Shown: positions 6,601-18,300 of the stretch, piece by piece
How the letters are laid out: each line of letters starts with the position of its first letter
How positions within the stretch are numbered: position 1 is the first letter of the stretch
Source: a virus
Direction: 5' to 3' (one strand)
IMG/VR virus record: IMGVR_UViG_3300020220_000427
Span: 1 to 20,096 of that record
Length of the DNA: 20,096 nt
Program-made: the position numbers and the translations under genes
The notes under the pieces: model-generated
The model's input: only the letters and a program-made list of their open reading frames with translations
Told to the model about the DNA's origin: nothing
Database searches by the model: none

Positions 6601-9600
6601 CGCCAACACCTTGAACACCTTGAGTTCCTTGATTGCCTTGAAGCCCTTGAGTTCCTTGAGTTCCTTGTCTGCCTTGAAGACCTTGAGTTCCTTGAAGACC
6701 TTGGGTTCCTTGATTACCTTGGAGACCTTGAGTTCCCTGAGTTCCTTGATTACCTTGGAGACCTTGAGTTCCTTGAACACCTTGAAGACCTATTAATCCT
6801 TGTATACCTTGAAGACCTTGAGTTCCTTGAGCACTTTGAGTGCCTTGGATACCTTGGGTTCCTTGAGTTGCTTGTGTTCCTTGAAGACCTTGTAAACTAA
6901 CGCCCTGAATACCCTGATTACCCTGAAGTCCTTGGAGACCTTGTGCTCCTTGATTACTTAAACCTTGAACACCCTGAATTCCCTGAAGTCCCTGGAGACC
7001 TTGTAAACCTTGAATTCCAGATCCTTGAATACCTTGTAAACCTTGAGTGCCTTGAGTGCCTTGAACACCTATACCTTGAACACCTTGGTTGCCTTGAATC
7101 CCTTGAGTGCCTTGATTACCTTGAAGACCCTGAACACCTTGGGTGCCTTGGGTTGCTTGTGTTCCTTGAGTTGCTTGAGTCCCTTGAGCACCTTGAGTGC
7201 CTTGAACACCTTGAGTTCCTTGTAGACCTTGTAGACCTTGAGTTCCTTGAACACCTTGAAGACCTTGAGTTCCTTGAGCACTTTGAGTGCCTTGGACACC
7301 CTGGGTACCTTGAATACCGATTCCACCTTGAATACCTTGGAGACCTTGAAGACCTTGAAGACCTTGAGCACCAACACCTTGAGTGCCTTGAACACCTTGT
7401 GTTGCTTGAGCACCTTGAATACCTTGAATACTTAATCCTTGAAGACCTTGTAGACCCTGTAAACCTTGAGTGCCCTGAGTCGCTTGAGTTCCCTGAGTCG
7501 CTTGAGTTCCCTGATTTCCTTGAGTGCCTTGTAGACCTTGAAGACCTTGATTGCCTTGTAGACCTCTTGATCCTTGAGTTCCTTGGGCTCCTTGAGCACC
7601 TTGAGTGCCCTGTAATCCTTGTAACCCTTGAGTTCCTTGTGTTCCTTGTAATCCTTGTGTTCCTTGTAATCCTTGGGCGCCAACACCTTGAGTGCCCTGA
7701 ACACCTTGAAGACCCTGTGTTCCTTGAATTCCTTGAATTCCCTGAAGACCTTGAGCACCAACACCTTGAAGACCTTGAGTTCCTTGAAGACCTTGAGTTC
7801 CTTGAGTTCCTTGAAGACCTTGAAGACCTTGAAGACCCAAAGTTCCTTGAGTTCCCTGAGTTGCTTGATTTCCCTGGATTCCTTGTGTCCCTTGATTACC
7901 TTGAACACCTTGTAGACCTTGAAGACCTTGAAGACCTTGAACACCTTGTAGACCTTGAGTTGCTTGAGGACCTTGGGTTCCTTGAGCACCTTGAGTTCCT
8001 TGAGTGCCTTGAGTCCCTTGAGTTCCTTGTGTTCCCTGAAGACCTTGTAATCCTTGAGTTCCAGATCCCTGAACACCTTGATCACCCTGAGTTCCTTGTG
8101 TGCCTTGACTTCCTTGAGTTCCAGTTCCTTGAGACCCCTGAAGACCCTGTGTTCCTTGAGACCCTTGAATTCCTTGATTTCCAGATCCCTGAACTCCTTG
8201 AAGACCTTGGAGACCTTGTAGACCTTGAGCACCTACACCTTGAACACCTTGGTTACCTTGAATCCCTTGAAGACCTTGAGTTCCTTGATTACCTTGAAGA
8301 CCTTGAGCACCAACACCTTGAGTTCCTTGAAGACCTTGAAGACCTTGAAGACCTTGAATACCCAAAGTTCCTTGAGTTCCCTGACTACCTATTGATCCTT
8401 GAGTTCCTTGTCTACCTTGAAGACCTTGAGTTCCTTGAAGACCTTGGGTTCCTTGATCACCAGCAACTCCCTGAGTTCCCTGAGCACCAACACCTTGAGA
8501 ACCTTGAAGACCCTGAAGACCTTGAGTGCCTTGGTTACCTTGAGTTCCTAATCCCTGTGTGCCCTGAATACCTTGTGTACCTTGAAGACCTTGTGTACCT
8601 TGAAGACCCTGAGATCCAATATCCCCCTGAACACCCTGTAATCCTTGAGATCCTTGAAGTCCTTGAGTTCCTTGTGTCCCCTGTACACCTTGATTAGAAA
8701 GTCCTTGAAGACCCTGAAGTCCTTGAAGTCCTTGAGTTCCTTGGAGACCTTGAGTGCCTTGGGTACCTTGAGTGCCTTGTACTCCTATTCCTTGAGTTCC
8801 TTGAAGACCTTGTAAACCCTGAGTACTTTGAACACCCTGCAATCCTTGCAATCCTTGAACACCTTGATCTCCTTGCAATCCTTGTGTTCCCTGTAATCCT
8901 TGTAAACCTTGAGTGCCTTGAGTTCCTTGTACTCCTGTTCCTTGAGTTCCTTGTAGACCTTGAAGTCCTTGAGTTCCTTGGAGACCTTGAAGACCTTGAG
9001 TCCCTTGCGTACCTTGGATTCCCTGTGTTCCTTGGAGACCTTGTAAACCTTGGAGACCTTGAGTCCCTTGAGTCCCTTGAGCACCAACACCTTGAGTGCC
9101 CTGAAGACCTTGTAGACCCTGAGTCCCTTGAGAACCTTGAAGACCCTGTAATCCTTGAGTACCCTGAGTCGCTTGAGTACCTTGAGTCGCTTGAGTACCC
9201 TGAGTCGCTTGAGTGCCTTGTAAACCTTGAAGACCTTGAGTGCCTTGTAGACCTTGAAGACCTTGAGTGCCTTGAGTGCCTTGAGCACCAACACCTTGAA
9301 TACCCTGAAGACCCTGTAATCCCTGATTTCCTTGAACACCCTGAAGTCCCTGAGTTCCCTGAGTTCCCTGAGTTCCCTGAACACCTAGATCACCTTGAGT
9401 GCCCTGTAATCCTTGTAACCCTTGAGTTCCTTGAGCTCCTTGGAATCCAGCACCTTGAGTGCCTTGTAATCCTTGCAACCCTTGAGTTCCTTGATTACCT
9501 TGAAGACCCTGAGTTCCTTGAACGCCCTGAACACCAAAGTCACCTTGGGTGCCTTGTAATCCTTGTAATCCTTGTAATCCTTGAGCGCCTTGAACACCCT

Positions 9601-11977
9601 GAACACCAAAGTCACCTTGAGTGCCTTGTAACCCTTGTAATCCTTGGGTCCCCTGGAATCCTTGAACACCAAAGTCACCTTGGGTGCCTTGTAATCCTTG
9701 TAATCCTTGAGTGCCTTGAATACCTTGAAGACCCTGAGTTCCCTGAACACCTTGATTAGAGAGACCTTGTAAACCCTGTAATCCTTGAGTCCCCTGTAAT
9801 CCTTGAGTACCTTGAAATCCTTGAACACCTGTACCCTGAAGACCTTGTAGACCTTGTAGACCTTGAAGACCTTGAGTCCCTTGAACACCTTGAACACCTT
9901 GATTACCAATATCCCCCTGGACACCCTGTAATCCTTGTAATCCTTGAGTGCCTTGAGCTCCTTGATTACTTAAACCTTGAGTGCCCTGAGTTCCTTGAAC
10001 ACCCTGATCTCCTTGAAGACCTTGAGTTCCTTGTGTTCCCTGAACACCTTGATTACCAATATCCCCCTGGACACCCTGTAATCCTTGTAATCCTTGAAGT
10101 CCTTGAGTTCCTTGTGTTCCCTGAACACCTGTTCCTTGAGATCCCTGCAATCCCTGAGTACCTTGATCTCCTTGGACACCTTGAGTGCCTTGGATTCCAA
10201 GGTCTCCTTGAATTCCTTGTAATCCTTGAGTGCCTTGGGACCCCTGAACACCTTGAGTTCCTTGGGATCCTTGGGCACCAATACCCTGAGAACCTTGAAG
10301 ACCTTGAGTTCCTTGAAGACCTTGTAAACCTTGGGTACCCTGAACACCAACATCCCCTTGAAGTCCTTGAGTGCCTTGGAACCCCTGAAGACCTTGTGTT
10401 CCCTGACTACCTTGAAATCCAAGTTGTCCCTGAATGCCCTGAAGACCTTGAGTTCCTTGGGATCCTTGGGTTCCTTGGGACCCTTGTATTCCAGCACCTT
10501 GAATACCTTGCAGACCTTGAGTTCCTTGTAGACCTTGTAGACCTTGAGTTCCTTGATTGCCTTGTATTCCAGCACCTTGAATACCTTGCAGACCTTGAGT
10601 TCCTTGTGTTCCCTGAACACCTTGATTACCAATATCTCCTTGAATGCCTTGTAAACCTTGGGTGCCTTGGAATCCCTGTAGACCTTGAGTTCCTTGTGTT
10701 CCCTGAACACCCGTTCCTTGAGATCCTTGAAGACCTTGAGTTCCTTGCGTACCTTGTACACCTTGATTAGAGAGACCTTGTAGACCCTGTAATCCTTGAG
10801 TGCCCTGTAATCCTTGAGTACCCTGGACACCTTGATTGCTTAATCCTTGAAGTCCTTGAAGACCTTGTAACCCCTGAGTCCCTTGGAATCCTTGAAGACC
10901 CTGATTCCCCTGCATCCCCTGGACACCTTGCAGACCCTGGGTGCCCTGGAATCCCTGTAGTCCTTGAGTTCCTTGAACACCTTGAACACCAGAACCTTGA
11001 ATACCTTGTAAACCTTGGGTGCCCTGGAATCCCTGTAGACCTTGAAGACCTTGAGTTCCTTGATATCCAAGTTCACCTTGAATACCTTGTAATCCTTGAG
11101 TGCCTTGAATACCTTGATTACCCTGTGTACCCTGATATCCAAGTTCACCTTGAATACCTTGTAATCCTTGAGTGCCTTGAATACCTTGATTACCCTGTGT
11201 ACCCTGATATCCAAGTTCACCTTGAATACCTTGTAATCCTTGAGTGCCTTGAATACCTTGATTACCCTGTGTACCCTGATATCCAAGTTCACCTTGAACA
11301 CCTTGAGTTCCCTGAGCACCTTGAACACCCTGATTACTTAGACCTTGAACACCCTGAGAACCCTGAGAACCGACACCTTGCGTACCCTGTATACCCTGAT
11401 CACCTTGAAGACCTTGAGTTCCTTGTACACCTTGATTACTAAGACCTTGGACACCTTGGGCACCCTGAATACCAACATCTCCTTGAAGTCCTTGAGTACC
11501 CTGAACGCCCTGATTACTCAGACCCTGTAGACCTTGGAGACCTTGAAGACCTTGGGTCCCTTGAGTGCCTTGGATTCCCTGAGTTCCTTGTGTTCCCTGA
11601 AAAGTTTCACCCTGAATACCCTGTAGTCCTTGGGTGCTTTGATTTCCTTGTACACCTTGTATCGCCTGACCCTGTAGACCCTGAGTGCCTTGAATACCTT
11701 GATTACCTTGCGTACCCTGTATACCTTGGATACCCTGACTGAATAAATTTTCAGACTTTATCCAATAACGAGAACCAACCTCAGTACCAACTGCAATTAG
11801 AACATATTGATCATAAAATGTGCCATTAGGAACTGGTTTTACCCCAATAGAAGATACACCTACAAGAGGATCCCCCAAATCTGGCTCAGCTTGCTCTACA
11901 CCCAGAAATTCATATCTGTCAGAGGTAATACCAGACTGAGAAAATCTTCTATATCTTCCTGAGGTATATCTTGCCAT
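3650..11977 (-). CDS. Giant collagen-like (Gly-X-Gln) tail fibre with S74 chaperone (2775 aa)
   Basis: Domains in order: (1) residues 1-80, an N-terminal head [12 protein letters not shown]... with [18 protein letters not shown], probably the virion attachment part; (2) about 82-2489, roughly 800 collagen-like triplets, nearly all Gly-X-Gln with X = Thr, Leu, Val, Ile, Asn, Ser or Asp, broken by recurring short interruptions ([15 protein letters not shown]) and Gly-to-Ala tracts (ATQGTQATQ); (3) about 2492-2570, a beta domain [14 protein letters not shown]...YLNGSHL...GDIIEVVYF, common in cyanophage fibres; (4) a short second collagen-like linker; (5) about 2640-2775, a Peptidase_S74 intramolecular chaperone with SDRSIK. 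S2663 and K2668 match the Ser/Lys pair used for self-cleavage, and [15 protein letters not shown] and [16 protein letters not shown] are diagnostic. Predicted to form a trimeric rod; cleavage would release about 113 residues. No strong Shine-Dalgarno sequence precedes the ATG. Function as a host-recognition fibre is inference; the architecture is directly visible. Confidence 0.9.
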   Translation of the reverse strand: MARYTSGRYRRFSQSGITSDRYEFLGVEQAEPDLGDPLVGVSSIGVKPVPNGTFYDQYVLIAVGTEVGSRYWIKSENLFSQGIQGIQGTQGNQGIQGTQGLQGQAIQGVQGNQSTQGLQGIQGETFQGTQGTQGIQGTQGTQGLQGLQGLQGLSNQGVQGTQGLQGDVGIQGAQGVQGLSNQGVQGTQGLQGDQGIQGTQGVGSQGSQGVQGLSNQGVQGAQGTQGVQGELGYQGTQGNQGIQGTQGLQGIQGELGYQGTQGNQGIQGTQGLQGIQGELGYQGTQGNQGIQGTQGLQGIQGELGYQGTQGLQGLQGFQGTQGLQGIQGSGVQGVQGTQGLQGFQGTQGLQGVQGMQGNQGLQGFQGTQGLQGLQGLQGLSNQGVQGTQGLQGTQGLQGLQGLSNQGVQGTQGTQGLQGSQGTGVQGTQGTQGLQGFQGTQGLQGIQGDIGNQGVQGTQGTQGLQGIQGAGIQGNQGTQGLQGLQGTQGLQGIQGAGIQGSQGTQGSQGTQGLQGIQGQLGFQGSQGTQGLQGFQGTQGLQGDVGVQGTQGLQGLQGTQGLQGSQGIGAQGSQGTQGVQGSQGTQGLQGIQGDLGIQGTQGVQGDQGTQGLQGSQGTGVQGTQGTQGLQGLQGLQGVQGDIGNQGVQGTQGTQGLQGDQGVQGTQGTQGLSNQGAQGTQGLQGLQGVQGDIGNQGVQGVQGTQGLQGLQGLQGLQGTGVQGFQGTQGLQGTQGLQGLQGLSNQGVQGTQGLQGIQGTQGLQGLQGTQGDFGVQGFQGTQGLQGLQGTQGDFGVQGVQGAQGLQGLQGLQGTQGDFGVQGVQGTQGLQGNQGTQGLQGLQGTQGAGFQGAQGTQGLQGLQGTQGDLGVQGTQGTQGTQGLQGVQGNQGLQGLQGIQGVGAQGTQGTQGLQGLQGTQGLQGLQGTQATQGTQATQGTQATQGTQGLQGLQGSQGTQGLQGLQGTQGVGAQGTQGTQGLQGLQGLQGTQGIQGTQGTQGLQGLQGTQGLQGLQGTQGTGVQGTQGTQGLQGLQGTQGLQGDQGVQGLQGLQGVQSTQGLQGLQGTQGIGVQGTQGTQGTQGLQGTQGLQGLQGLQGLSNQGVQGTQGTQGLQGSQGLQGVQGDIGSQGLQGTQGLQGTQGIQGTQGLGTQGNQGTQGLQGLQGSQGVGAQGTQGVAGDQGTQGLQGTQGLQGRQGTQGSIGSQGTQGTLGIQGLQGLQGLQGTQGVGAQGLQGNQGTQGLQGIQGNQGVQGVGAQGLQGLQGLQGVQGSGNQGIQGSQGTQGLQGSQGTGTQGSQGTQGTQGDQGVQGSGTQGLQGLQGTQGTQGTQGTQGTQGAQGTQGPQATQGLQGVQGLQGLQGLQGVQGNQGTQGIQGNQATQGTQGTLGLQGLQGLQGTQGTQGLQGTQGLQGVGAQGLQGIQGIQGTQGLQGVQGTQGVGAQGLQGTQGLQGTQGTQGLQGLQGTQGAQGAQGTQGSRGLQGNQGLQGLQGTQGNQGTQATQGTQATQGTQGLQGLQGLQGLSIQGIQGAQATQGVQGTQGVGAQGLQGLQGLQGIQGGIGIQGTQGVQGTQSAQGTQGLQGVQGTQGLQGLQGTQGVQGTQGAQGTQATQGTQATQGTQGVQGLQGNQGTQGIQGNQGVQGIGVQGTQGTQGLQGIQGSGIQGLQGLQGLQGIQGVQGLSNQGAQGLQGLQGNQGIQGVSLQGLQGTQATQGTQGIQGTQSAQGTQGLQGIQGLIGLQGVQGTQGLQGNQGTQGTQGLQGNQGTQGLQGTQGLQGRQGTQGTQGLQGNQGTQGVQGVGAQGLQGTQGVGAQGTQGTQGLQGLQGVQGTQGLQGIQGSGIQGLQGVQGTQGLQGLQGTQGAQGTQATQGTQGLQGLLGVQGTQGLQGLQGTQGNQGLQGTQGLQGRQGTQGTQGTQGLQGTQGLQGVGIQGLQGNQGTQGLQATQGTQGTQGAQGTQGNQGIQGSGSQGAQGTQGTQGLQGLQGLQGNQGVQGTQGLQGRQGTQATQGLQGTQGLQGNQGTQATQGLQGNQGTQGLQGLQGTQGLQGLQGTQGNQGIQGSGSQGLQGLQGNQGTQGTGVQGTQGTQGTQGTQGVQATQGVQGTQGLGFQGSQGTQGNQGTQGVQGRQGTQGVQGTQGPQATQGNQGTQGTQGTGVQGTQGLQGRQGLQGNQGTQGATAAQGSQGTQGVQGSGSQGTQGPQGTQGTQGVQATQGTQAVQGTQGPQGTQGAQGAQGLQGLQGLQGTQGRQGTQGVGLQGTQGSQGLQGAAGTNAGQGAQGMQATQGTQGLQGRQGTQGLQGLSNQGIQGTQGLQGRQATQGLQGNQGTQGLQGRQGTQGAQGTIGSQGLSGTSGNQGAQGSQGVGSQGTVGSQGTVGSFGSQGNQGTQGRQGTTGTGAQGAIGSQGAIGAQGAIGAQGTIGNQGTQGVQGRQGTQGVGSQGTIGAQGTIGAQAFQGTQGVQGRQNQGVQGSSAGQGTQGNQGLGGVVGGQGTQGVQGQVVTTTPSSITKTVFSATAGQTVFSVNYGTQYILVYLNGSHLQENAEYTATNGTSVVLTSGASAGDIIEVVYFNLGNFVRGIQGVSGSFAGQGVQGLQGSQGPFGPQGVQGIVGAQGSTTTLSYAEDSTSATTHYPVFVSGSGAQNAKVRTTATAFSFVPNTGNLVVPGTVTASSDRSIKTRITPIENALEKVKKLRGVEFNYRSHGGKSIGLIAQELETVFPELVHGEGVKSVAYQNLVAVLIEAIKEMSDTMDKRDMAYRRILSSFDEKLSNFMNKYEKNDVNED
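3678..3685 (-). promoter_or_regulatory. Candidate T4-type late promoter (NATAAATA)
   Basis: AATAAATA on the minus strand matches the T4-like late consensus NATAAATA. It lies within the last codons of the giant fibre gene, with about 30 nt to the ATG at 3648. A second match, CATAAATA at 3391-3384, lies 105 nt before the C1q-like genes. Both are short motifs in AT-rich DNA, so chance is possible. Confidence 0.35.
10491..10610. repeat. 78-bp direct repeat within the collagen tract
   Basis: The segment beginning CCAGCACCTTGAATACCTTG occurs at 10491 and again at 10569, 78 bp apart. The two copies match through the following GCAGACCTTGAGTTCC, then diverge. It encodes a 26-residue unit with the GAG-type interruption. 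Confidence 0.8.
11062..11298. repeat. Exact 72-bp tandem triplication plus partial fourth unit
   Basis: GATATCC-starting units begin at 11062, 11134, 11206 and 11278, exactly 72 bp apart. The first three are identical throughout; the fourth matches for about 21 bp. Each encodes 24 residues starting [12 protein letters not shown], that is, eight collagen triplets. The identity marks a recent slippage or unequal-recombination event. Confidence 0.95.
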
Positions 11978-11982
11978 TTATG

Positions 11983-12336
11983 CTACTGCTTCGCGGTTTC
12001 AAGTACACTCAAAACAAGTTGCAAGACATCATTCGCATTACCTTGAATTTTGATAACATCATTAGTTTCAAGAGCGAGTCTTCCATCAGTAATCAAATTC
12101 AAACTATCATTTGAAGGAATTGGAATTGCATTTGCAAATTTATAATCGGACGGAATCTCTGAAGGTCTAGAGTGAATCGCAGTAACTGAAAAAACACTTC
12201 CTGCAGCAGCGACATTAGTTACCTGGGAGAGAATCACAATTGTTGCTACTCCAGTTGGGCAAGTATAAATTCCAACTAAATTAGTCGTTATACCAACTCT
12301 TATCGTTCGAAATTTATTAAGTGCAATTACTGCCAT
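11983..12336 (-). CDS. Small virion structural protein (117 aa)
   Basis: The protein begins MAVIALNKFRTIRVGITTN and has a beta-sandwich look: VGIYTCPTGVATIVILSQVTN is followed by alternating strands and a C-terminal GNANDVLQLVLSVLETAKQ. The pattern xxIYTxPxGxxAivlxxxvtN is one I recall from small cyanophage structural proteins encoded between large fibre genes. It has no signal peptide or membrane span. It starts 2 nt after the stop of the 2258-aa fibre and ends 5 nt before the giant fibre, so it is probably co-translated with them. It may connect or decorate the fibres or baseplate. Structural role is inference from context; confident as a gene. Confidence 0.65.
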   Translation of the reverse strand: MAVIALNKFRTIRVGITTNLVGIYTCPTGVATIVILSQVTNVAAAGSVFSVTAIHSRPSEIPSDYKFANAIPIPSNDSLNLITDGRLALETNDVIKIQGNANDVLQLVLSVLETAKQ

Positions 12337-12338
12337 TT

Positions 12339-15300
12339 TTACTTACCTAACGCAATAATGAGAGGAGTTACTGTATTTAACAGACTTTGACTAAAGGCTC
12401 TACCTGAAATTGTTCCTGTAAGTTGGTTAATAACTACATTATCTCCAATTTGGAAGTTACCTGCTTGGTTTGTACTGGTATATACAACTTGTCCACCTCT
12501 AATTTTATCAACTTCATTTGGTTGAATTGTAACTCCACCCAGAGATGGTTTTGCTGTATTAATATTTGTTCCAGATCCAACCCATTCTAGTGAGATTGAA
12601 GTTGCAATTTGCAAACTCAATCTTGAGAAATAAATTGTTGTACCAGCACCTATCGTACTATTTAGATTTGATAATAGAGTGATGGTTGAGATTCCTGCAA
12701 CAGGAAGTGTTGCACTTTGAATATTAAAATAAATTGGTTCTAAAAATGATATTGCAGCAGCACCGCTACCAACTCCACCAATTGGAGAAAATGTAACTGT
12801 TGGTGGTGTTGAATATTGAGATCCAGAACTAATTACATCAACCGATATTACTGTTCCTGTCGCATCAATGTTTGCACTTCCCTCCGCAGTAATTCCATTT
12901 GGACCAGTTGGGGCGCTGATTATTACATCTGGTGGGAAAAGATATCCACTTCCACCATTTGTTACCTCGATACGAGATACTGTATTATAAAGATCACCAA
13001 AATAAATTGCCTGTCCATCGTAAGGTCTATAAGTGCCAACACCAGAAACAACTATTTCATCAGTTTCAATTTGCGCTTCTCCTACGGATTGAGCGGTATA
13101 ACGATAAATTGATTTTGAAGTCGCATCACCAACACCATCAGAGACAAGACCAAAGTTGCCAAATGAGCAGTTTGAGTTGGTAATATCACATTGTCCTCCA
13201 GATTTAGTAAAGATTCCAATATCGTCACAGATTGTAAAAATAGAAACTAATTGAGCATATGCTCCGTTTGTAACTGATACTCCAATACCACCTTGATTAA
13301 ATTGTGTATAAGAGTCTACAGACATTGTTCCAGTCACGCCAATATCATCTTTATCTCCAGGTTCAGCGTTGAAACCATCAACTTTTAGCCCAATACTATT
13401 GGCAATAAAATTGGTAGCATTTCTGATATATGGTCCCTGATCAATTGGCCCAGTTCCTCTTGAGTAAGGAGGAACAACAACGCCACCAGTCAAGTAATAA
13501 TGAGGGATGGTGTTAATTCCTGTATTGATAACAAAAGTTGACCCATATCCTATGACTTCCTCTACCGCAAAATTATATCCAGTATTAGATGTAGGATAGA
13601 TTGTTGTTGTAGCAGCTCCACTAGTGCAAATAAATTCTAGATCTCTAACAGATACAACATCACCAATATCAACAAACGCTCCTGGTGCTGTAATGGTTGT
13701 GACGCCAGTTATGTGATCATACGTTGCGAAAGAGACAGGTATTGCACGATTGATTATTGTTCCACCAGAGATATAAGTATGTATTAATGTTGATACACCA
13801 ACATAAATTTCAAAAGTATTATCTGAATTAATTTCATCAACATAAAATTCGTATCCAAATTTACCAGATGGGAATTTTTGAGTTGTCGTTCCAATCCCTG
13901 TTCCAGAAGTACAAGAGAATATCAAATCCCTAAGTTCAATTGGATCGCCTTCCCTAACAATCAGTCCAGGTGCTGTGATTGTTGTCTTTCCAGTTTCCCC
14001 CTCATAAATCGCACTAGTTATACCAACAATATCTGTGAATCCATATCCAGAATTACCACCAAAAGCAGGGACAACGACAGAACCAGATTTTAGTGCTGTT
14101 GATCCAAGTCCAACAATACTTGTTACAACTCCAACACAAGAACGAATTGCAGAAATAACATTTTTACATGAATTGAGAGCATCATTATATCCTGTTTGAC
14201 CGTCAATCTGAATTGACATGTCTTTTACTTGAGTGAATGTTGGTTGGAAGTTTCTATATTTTTCAACTGTTCCCCCCGAAACATAAGTATGAGGGAGAAC
14301 TGTTTTACCTGCAACAAAAGTAAATGTGTTTGGACCTACAACAGATTTAACAGGGAAAATGTAATTAAAAGTTCCATCTGGGAAGATTTTTGTTGTATAA
14401 TTTGCGGTGAGGGTTCCACCAGTCACATAAATGTGATCTAAAGTTGAAACTCCAACATTGACCTTAACTTTATTAGAAACATAAAGATCTGGGAAAGATG
14501 GACCTATAGTTCCTATCCCAATAGTTGATGTAAGGATACCGACAAGATTATCGATATTTGACTGAACATCGGCACAAGAATATGGATTTGTATTTGAAGT
14601 GGTTCCGATTCCTGGATTTGGATCAGCCGTAATTGTTAAGTCTCTATTATTGAGTTGATTATTAATTGCAAGTTTTGCATAATCTCTCACAGAATGGAAC
14701 CCGACAATTGACTGTGCGGTTTCTCCAACCAATCCATCCGAAATTGGGACACCAGCGGCGGTGAAGTAAGATCTCGTGGCTTCACGAATATGCTTATTAG
14801 TCCCATATCTTACATCCTTAATAAGTGCATCAACAATAAATCCTAAATCTCTACGACACTTATTTTCTCCTGCAGGAAATACCCCATTATTCACACGAAT
14901 TTTATTGACATTAGTTAATGAACCATTGGTAAATGCAGTGGTTGCAATAGAAACTAAAGTATTAATTGCCTGTTGAACATCCGCACAAGATGCTGTGCTG
15001 GTATTAATGCCAGTTCCAGGATCAGCAGTAATTGTAAGATCAGTGATAGTTAGATTATTAGTAATTGCAAGTTTCATCAGGTTTCTTGCCTGATTGAATG
15101 CATAAACAGATTCTGTTATTTCTCCAACTAATCCATTAGAAATAGGAGCGCCAGATGAATTGAAATATGTTTTAGTAAATTGAATTGTGTAAGTATTTCC
15201 TCCACTAAAGACATCCGTTGAAACTGCATCAACAAAATATGCAAGATCTCGTTTGCACTTATCCATTGTTGTGGATATTCCTGGATAAACATTATAAGTA

Positions 15301-18300
15301 TTAGTCCAAGCAGTTCCGACTATTTCTTGTTTATTTAATTGAATGAGGCGATATGAGTCTTTGAATCTAGAAAATCTAGTGGTTTGTAAATCATTTGGAT
15401 AATAAAAGTCTGGGAAAGATAATGCTATTGCGGCTAAAGATTTATCAATGATTTCATTTTTATTTGACTCTATAAGATTAGAGGCATCGACGTAACGATC
15501 ATTATTTGTTGAGATAACATTAAACTCATATCCAAGATTTCCACTAGGATAATATGCTGTTGCAGGTCCACCACCACTATCACAAATGAATACTAGATTT
15601 TCTAATTTTACCTTTTTATTAGGTTCAATGAAAAGATGTGGTCCAACAGTTGTCCCCAACCCGACAGTGGTAATTGTTGTGATACCAGTGAGTTTATCAT
15701 AAAAAGCGGTAGAAATTCCAAATACTGGAGTATAAAGTCTCCTAGCAGTTCCTCCAGAAACATAGGTGTGATCAAGAGTTGAAACACCAACATTGACCGT
15801 AAATTTAGTTGATGACCTTCTTAGACGTGATGGTGGTGGTTCTATTACATCAAGAACTGTAAAATCATATCCAAGGTTACCACTAGGATAAGATGCTGTT
15901 GATGGTCCACCACCACTATCGCATATAAAAACTAGATCATTTAGTCTTACTCTTTCTCCAGATACGATATCTAGAGAAGAAGACAATGTAATTGTTGATA
16001 TACCAGTTGTCTTATCATATGTTGCGGTAGAAACTGTAATTGCAAATCCTGGGGAACCATTATCACACTCATAGAGCAGCCCAGTAATTCTTGCCGCATC
16101 ATTTTTGACAAGTCCATGATTATTCGCAGTAATTGTGGTTATCCCTGTGCTTGCATCATACACTGCATTAACAACCGTTGTTCCAAGACCTACTGGGTAT
16201 CCACCCCATGTGCAGTTGTTTACAACCGCTCTTGCAATATTAAATGAATAGTCAAGGGTAGCAACTGTCTGCTTAACTTCTTCGGGATTTTTGAGTGTGT
16301 TAGGAATGAAATTGAAGTCATCATTAAAATATGACTTTGCAGCCCCAACACATTTTGCATTACCACCTCTTGTAATATCAAAAGAAACTGCTTTATAAAT
16401 GTCTTTGATATCATCGGCACAATCAATAGAATCTAGATTAACACCATAACGAATTGCAGGAGCCGCAGTTGTTCCAATACCAATCATACTTGTTATAATT
16501 CCAACAAGTTGTCTGATTGTAGTTCCAACACCAACACAACCACCCGCAACTTGAATAACTGATAGATCTTTGAATTGAGTTATGCTCCCAACACCAGACT
16601 GGTATGAAATTGGTGGGGTCAAGTTATTAATAACATGAGTTGCAATTCCTATAGCATAATCAAACGCAGCAATTGTAGCCTGTTGGGTTGCAATCCCAGT
16701 AATGTGAATCAATCCACCAGAATTATTATAGTAAGAAAATCCAGCACCTATTGAATTTCTATTACTGTTTGCTTTCAAATCTTTAGCGACAGCATCTATA
16801 ATACTTACAACGTCTTCTTTACAGTTTGTATAATCATTACTATTCAAATTAAAATTATATCCTGATGGAGATGTCAAGAATCCAACTGCTTCTGCTGCAA
16901 TAAATCCAGTATTCAAATCAAGAAGTCTTGCTGCATCTTGTTCACGATGACTTCCTGCAAATCCACTAAATCCACTGGTTAAGAATCCAACAGATTCTCT
17001 TGCAATATAATCAAGATTGAAACGAAGCAATCTTGCAGCATCAAAATATCTATCTGATGATGGTCCTAATAGTGGTTGTAAGGCAACGATAGCAGCCCCA
17101 TTTGTTGAAGGTTGTCCTCTAAAACTAACATCTGTAACGTGACAACCGCTATTAACATAAAATAAATCTCTCTCTGGATATTTTGGAGTAATCACCACGT
17201 TTCTAAGTTCTGTCCCTTCAACAGAAACTGTTTTTGCCAGAACAATTGGATTCTCTTCAACATAAGTTCCTGGAAATGGTTTGATTGTATCACCAAATAA
17301 AGCTACCGATGCCGCAGATTTAATTGTTCTTTTCGGATGATTTTCTGCCAACCCAGTATTATCATCATTACCGTTTAATGAAACATAGATTGTTCTTCCT
17401 ACTGGTTTGTAGGAAGTAATTTCTACAATTCCTTTTCCATTTGCTTGTGTAGACTCAATATCAATTCCAATTCCAGGAATAACACTTGTAACAATTCCAG
17501 TTAGTTGCGAGCCCTCACCCTTAAAAGTAGTGGCACTAACAATACCAGCACCACTTTGTTCGCCAACTGTGACCAATGATTCATAATCATAAAACTTGAA
17601 GTTTTCTGAACCAGATGGTATATTTTGTGGGTTTTTATATATTACCTGATTTGGATCACCAGCAATAGGTCCTACAAGACCCTGTGTTCCTTGTGGGCTT
17701 TGAACACCCTGATTGCCCTGCATCCCCTGGGTTGCTTGTGTTCCTTGAATACCCTGATCTCCTTGAAGACCTTGAGTTCCTTGGGTTCCTTGAGTTCCTT
17801 GATTGCCTTGAAGACCTTGAAGACCTTGAGTTCCTTGATTACCTTGAAGACCTTGTGTTCCTTGATCTCCAATGGTGCCTTGAACACCTTGATCACCTTG
17901 AGTTCCTTGTTGACCTTGAACACCTTGAGATCCTTGAAGACCTTGGGATCCCTGTAGACCTTGAGTTCCTTGAGTTGCTTGTGTTCCCTGAACACCTTGA
18001 TTAGAAAGTCCCTGAGTTCCTTGAACACCCTGATCTCCTTGAAGACCTTGAAGACCTTGCGTTCCTTGAACACCTTGATTAGCAAGACCCTGAGTTCCTT
18101 GTCCACCTTGAAGACCTTGTGTACCTTGTAAACCTTGTGTACCCTGAACTGATGTCCCCTGAAGACCCTGAAGACCTTGATTCCCCTGGGTTGCTTGTGT
18201 TCCTTGAAAGTTACTGAGAGGTCCCTGGACACCTTGAGTTCCTTGAACACCCTGAGTTCCTTGAAGACCTTGAAGACCTTGAAGACCTTGAATACCCTGG

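Larger units (their letters stand above)
4505..11735. repeat. 7.2-kb degenerate 9-bp (Gly-X-Gln) repeat tract
   Basis: The DNA is a run of 9-bp units, on the minus strand typically GGN-NNN-CAR. Neighbouring units often use different Gly codons (GGT, GGA, GGC, GGG) and both Gln codons, so most of the tract is old and held by selection on the protein rather than freshly amplified DNA. An exact exception is the 72-bp array at 11062-11277. Confidence 0.95.

Noticed and set aside
4975-8697. Long open frames on the + strand (641 and 584 codons) rich in Leu-Glu-Asp and Phe-Leu
   Set aside because: They are the antisense of the 9-bp Gly-X-Gln repeat, which by its composition rarely yields stop codons in any frame. 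No ribosome binding site, no domain; composition follows the repeat exactly.
5098-11328. Lys/Val/Phe-rich open frames on the minus strand (for example 348, 266 and 286 codons)
   Set aside because: They are the shifted frame of the same collagen-like gene (CAAGGT read as KV/KE). They would need to overlap the giant gene entirely.
4505-11735. CRISPR-like or minisatellite array
   Set aside because: Units are 9-bp coding triplets inside one continuous reading frame with clear N- and C-terminal domains; there are no spacer/repeat classes.
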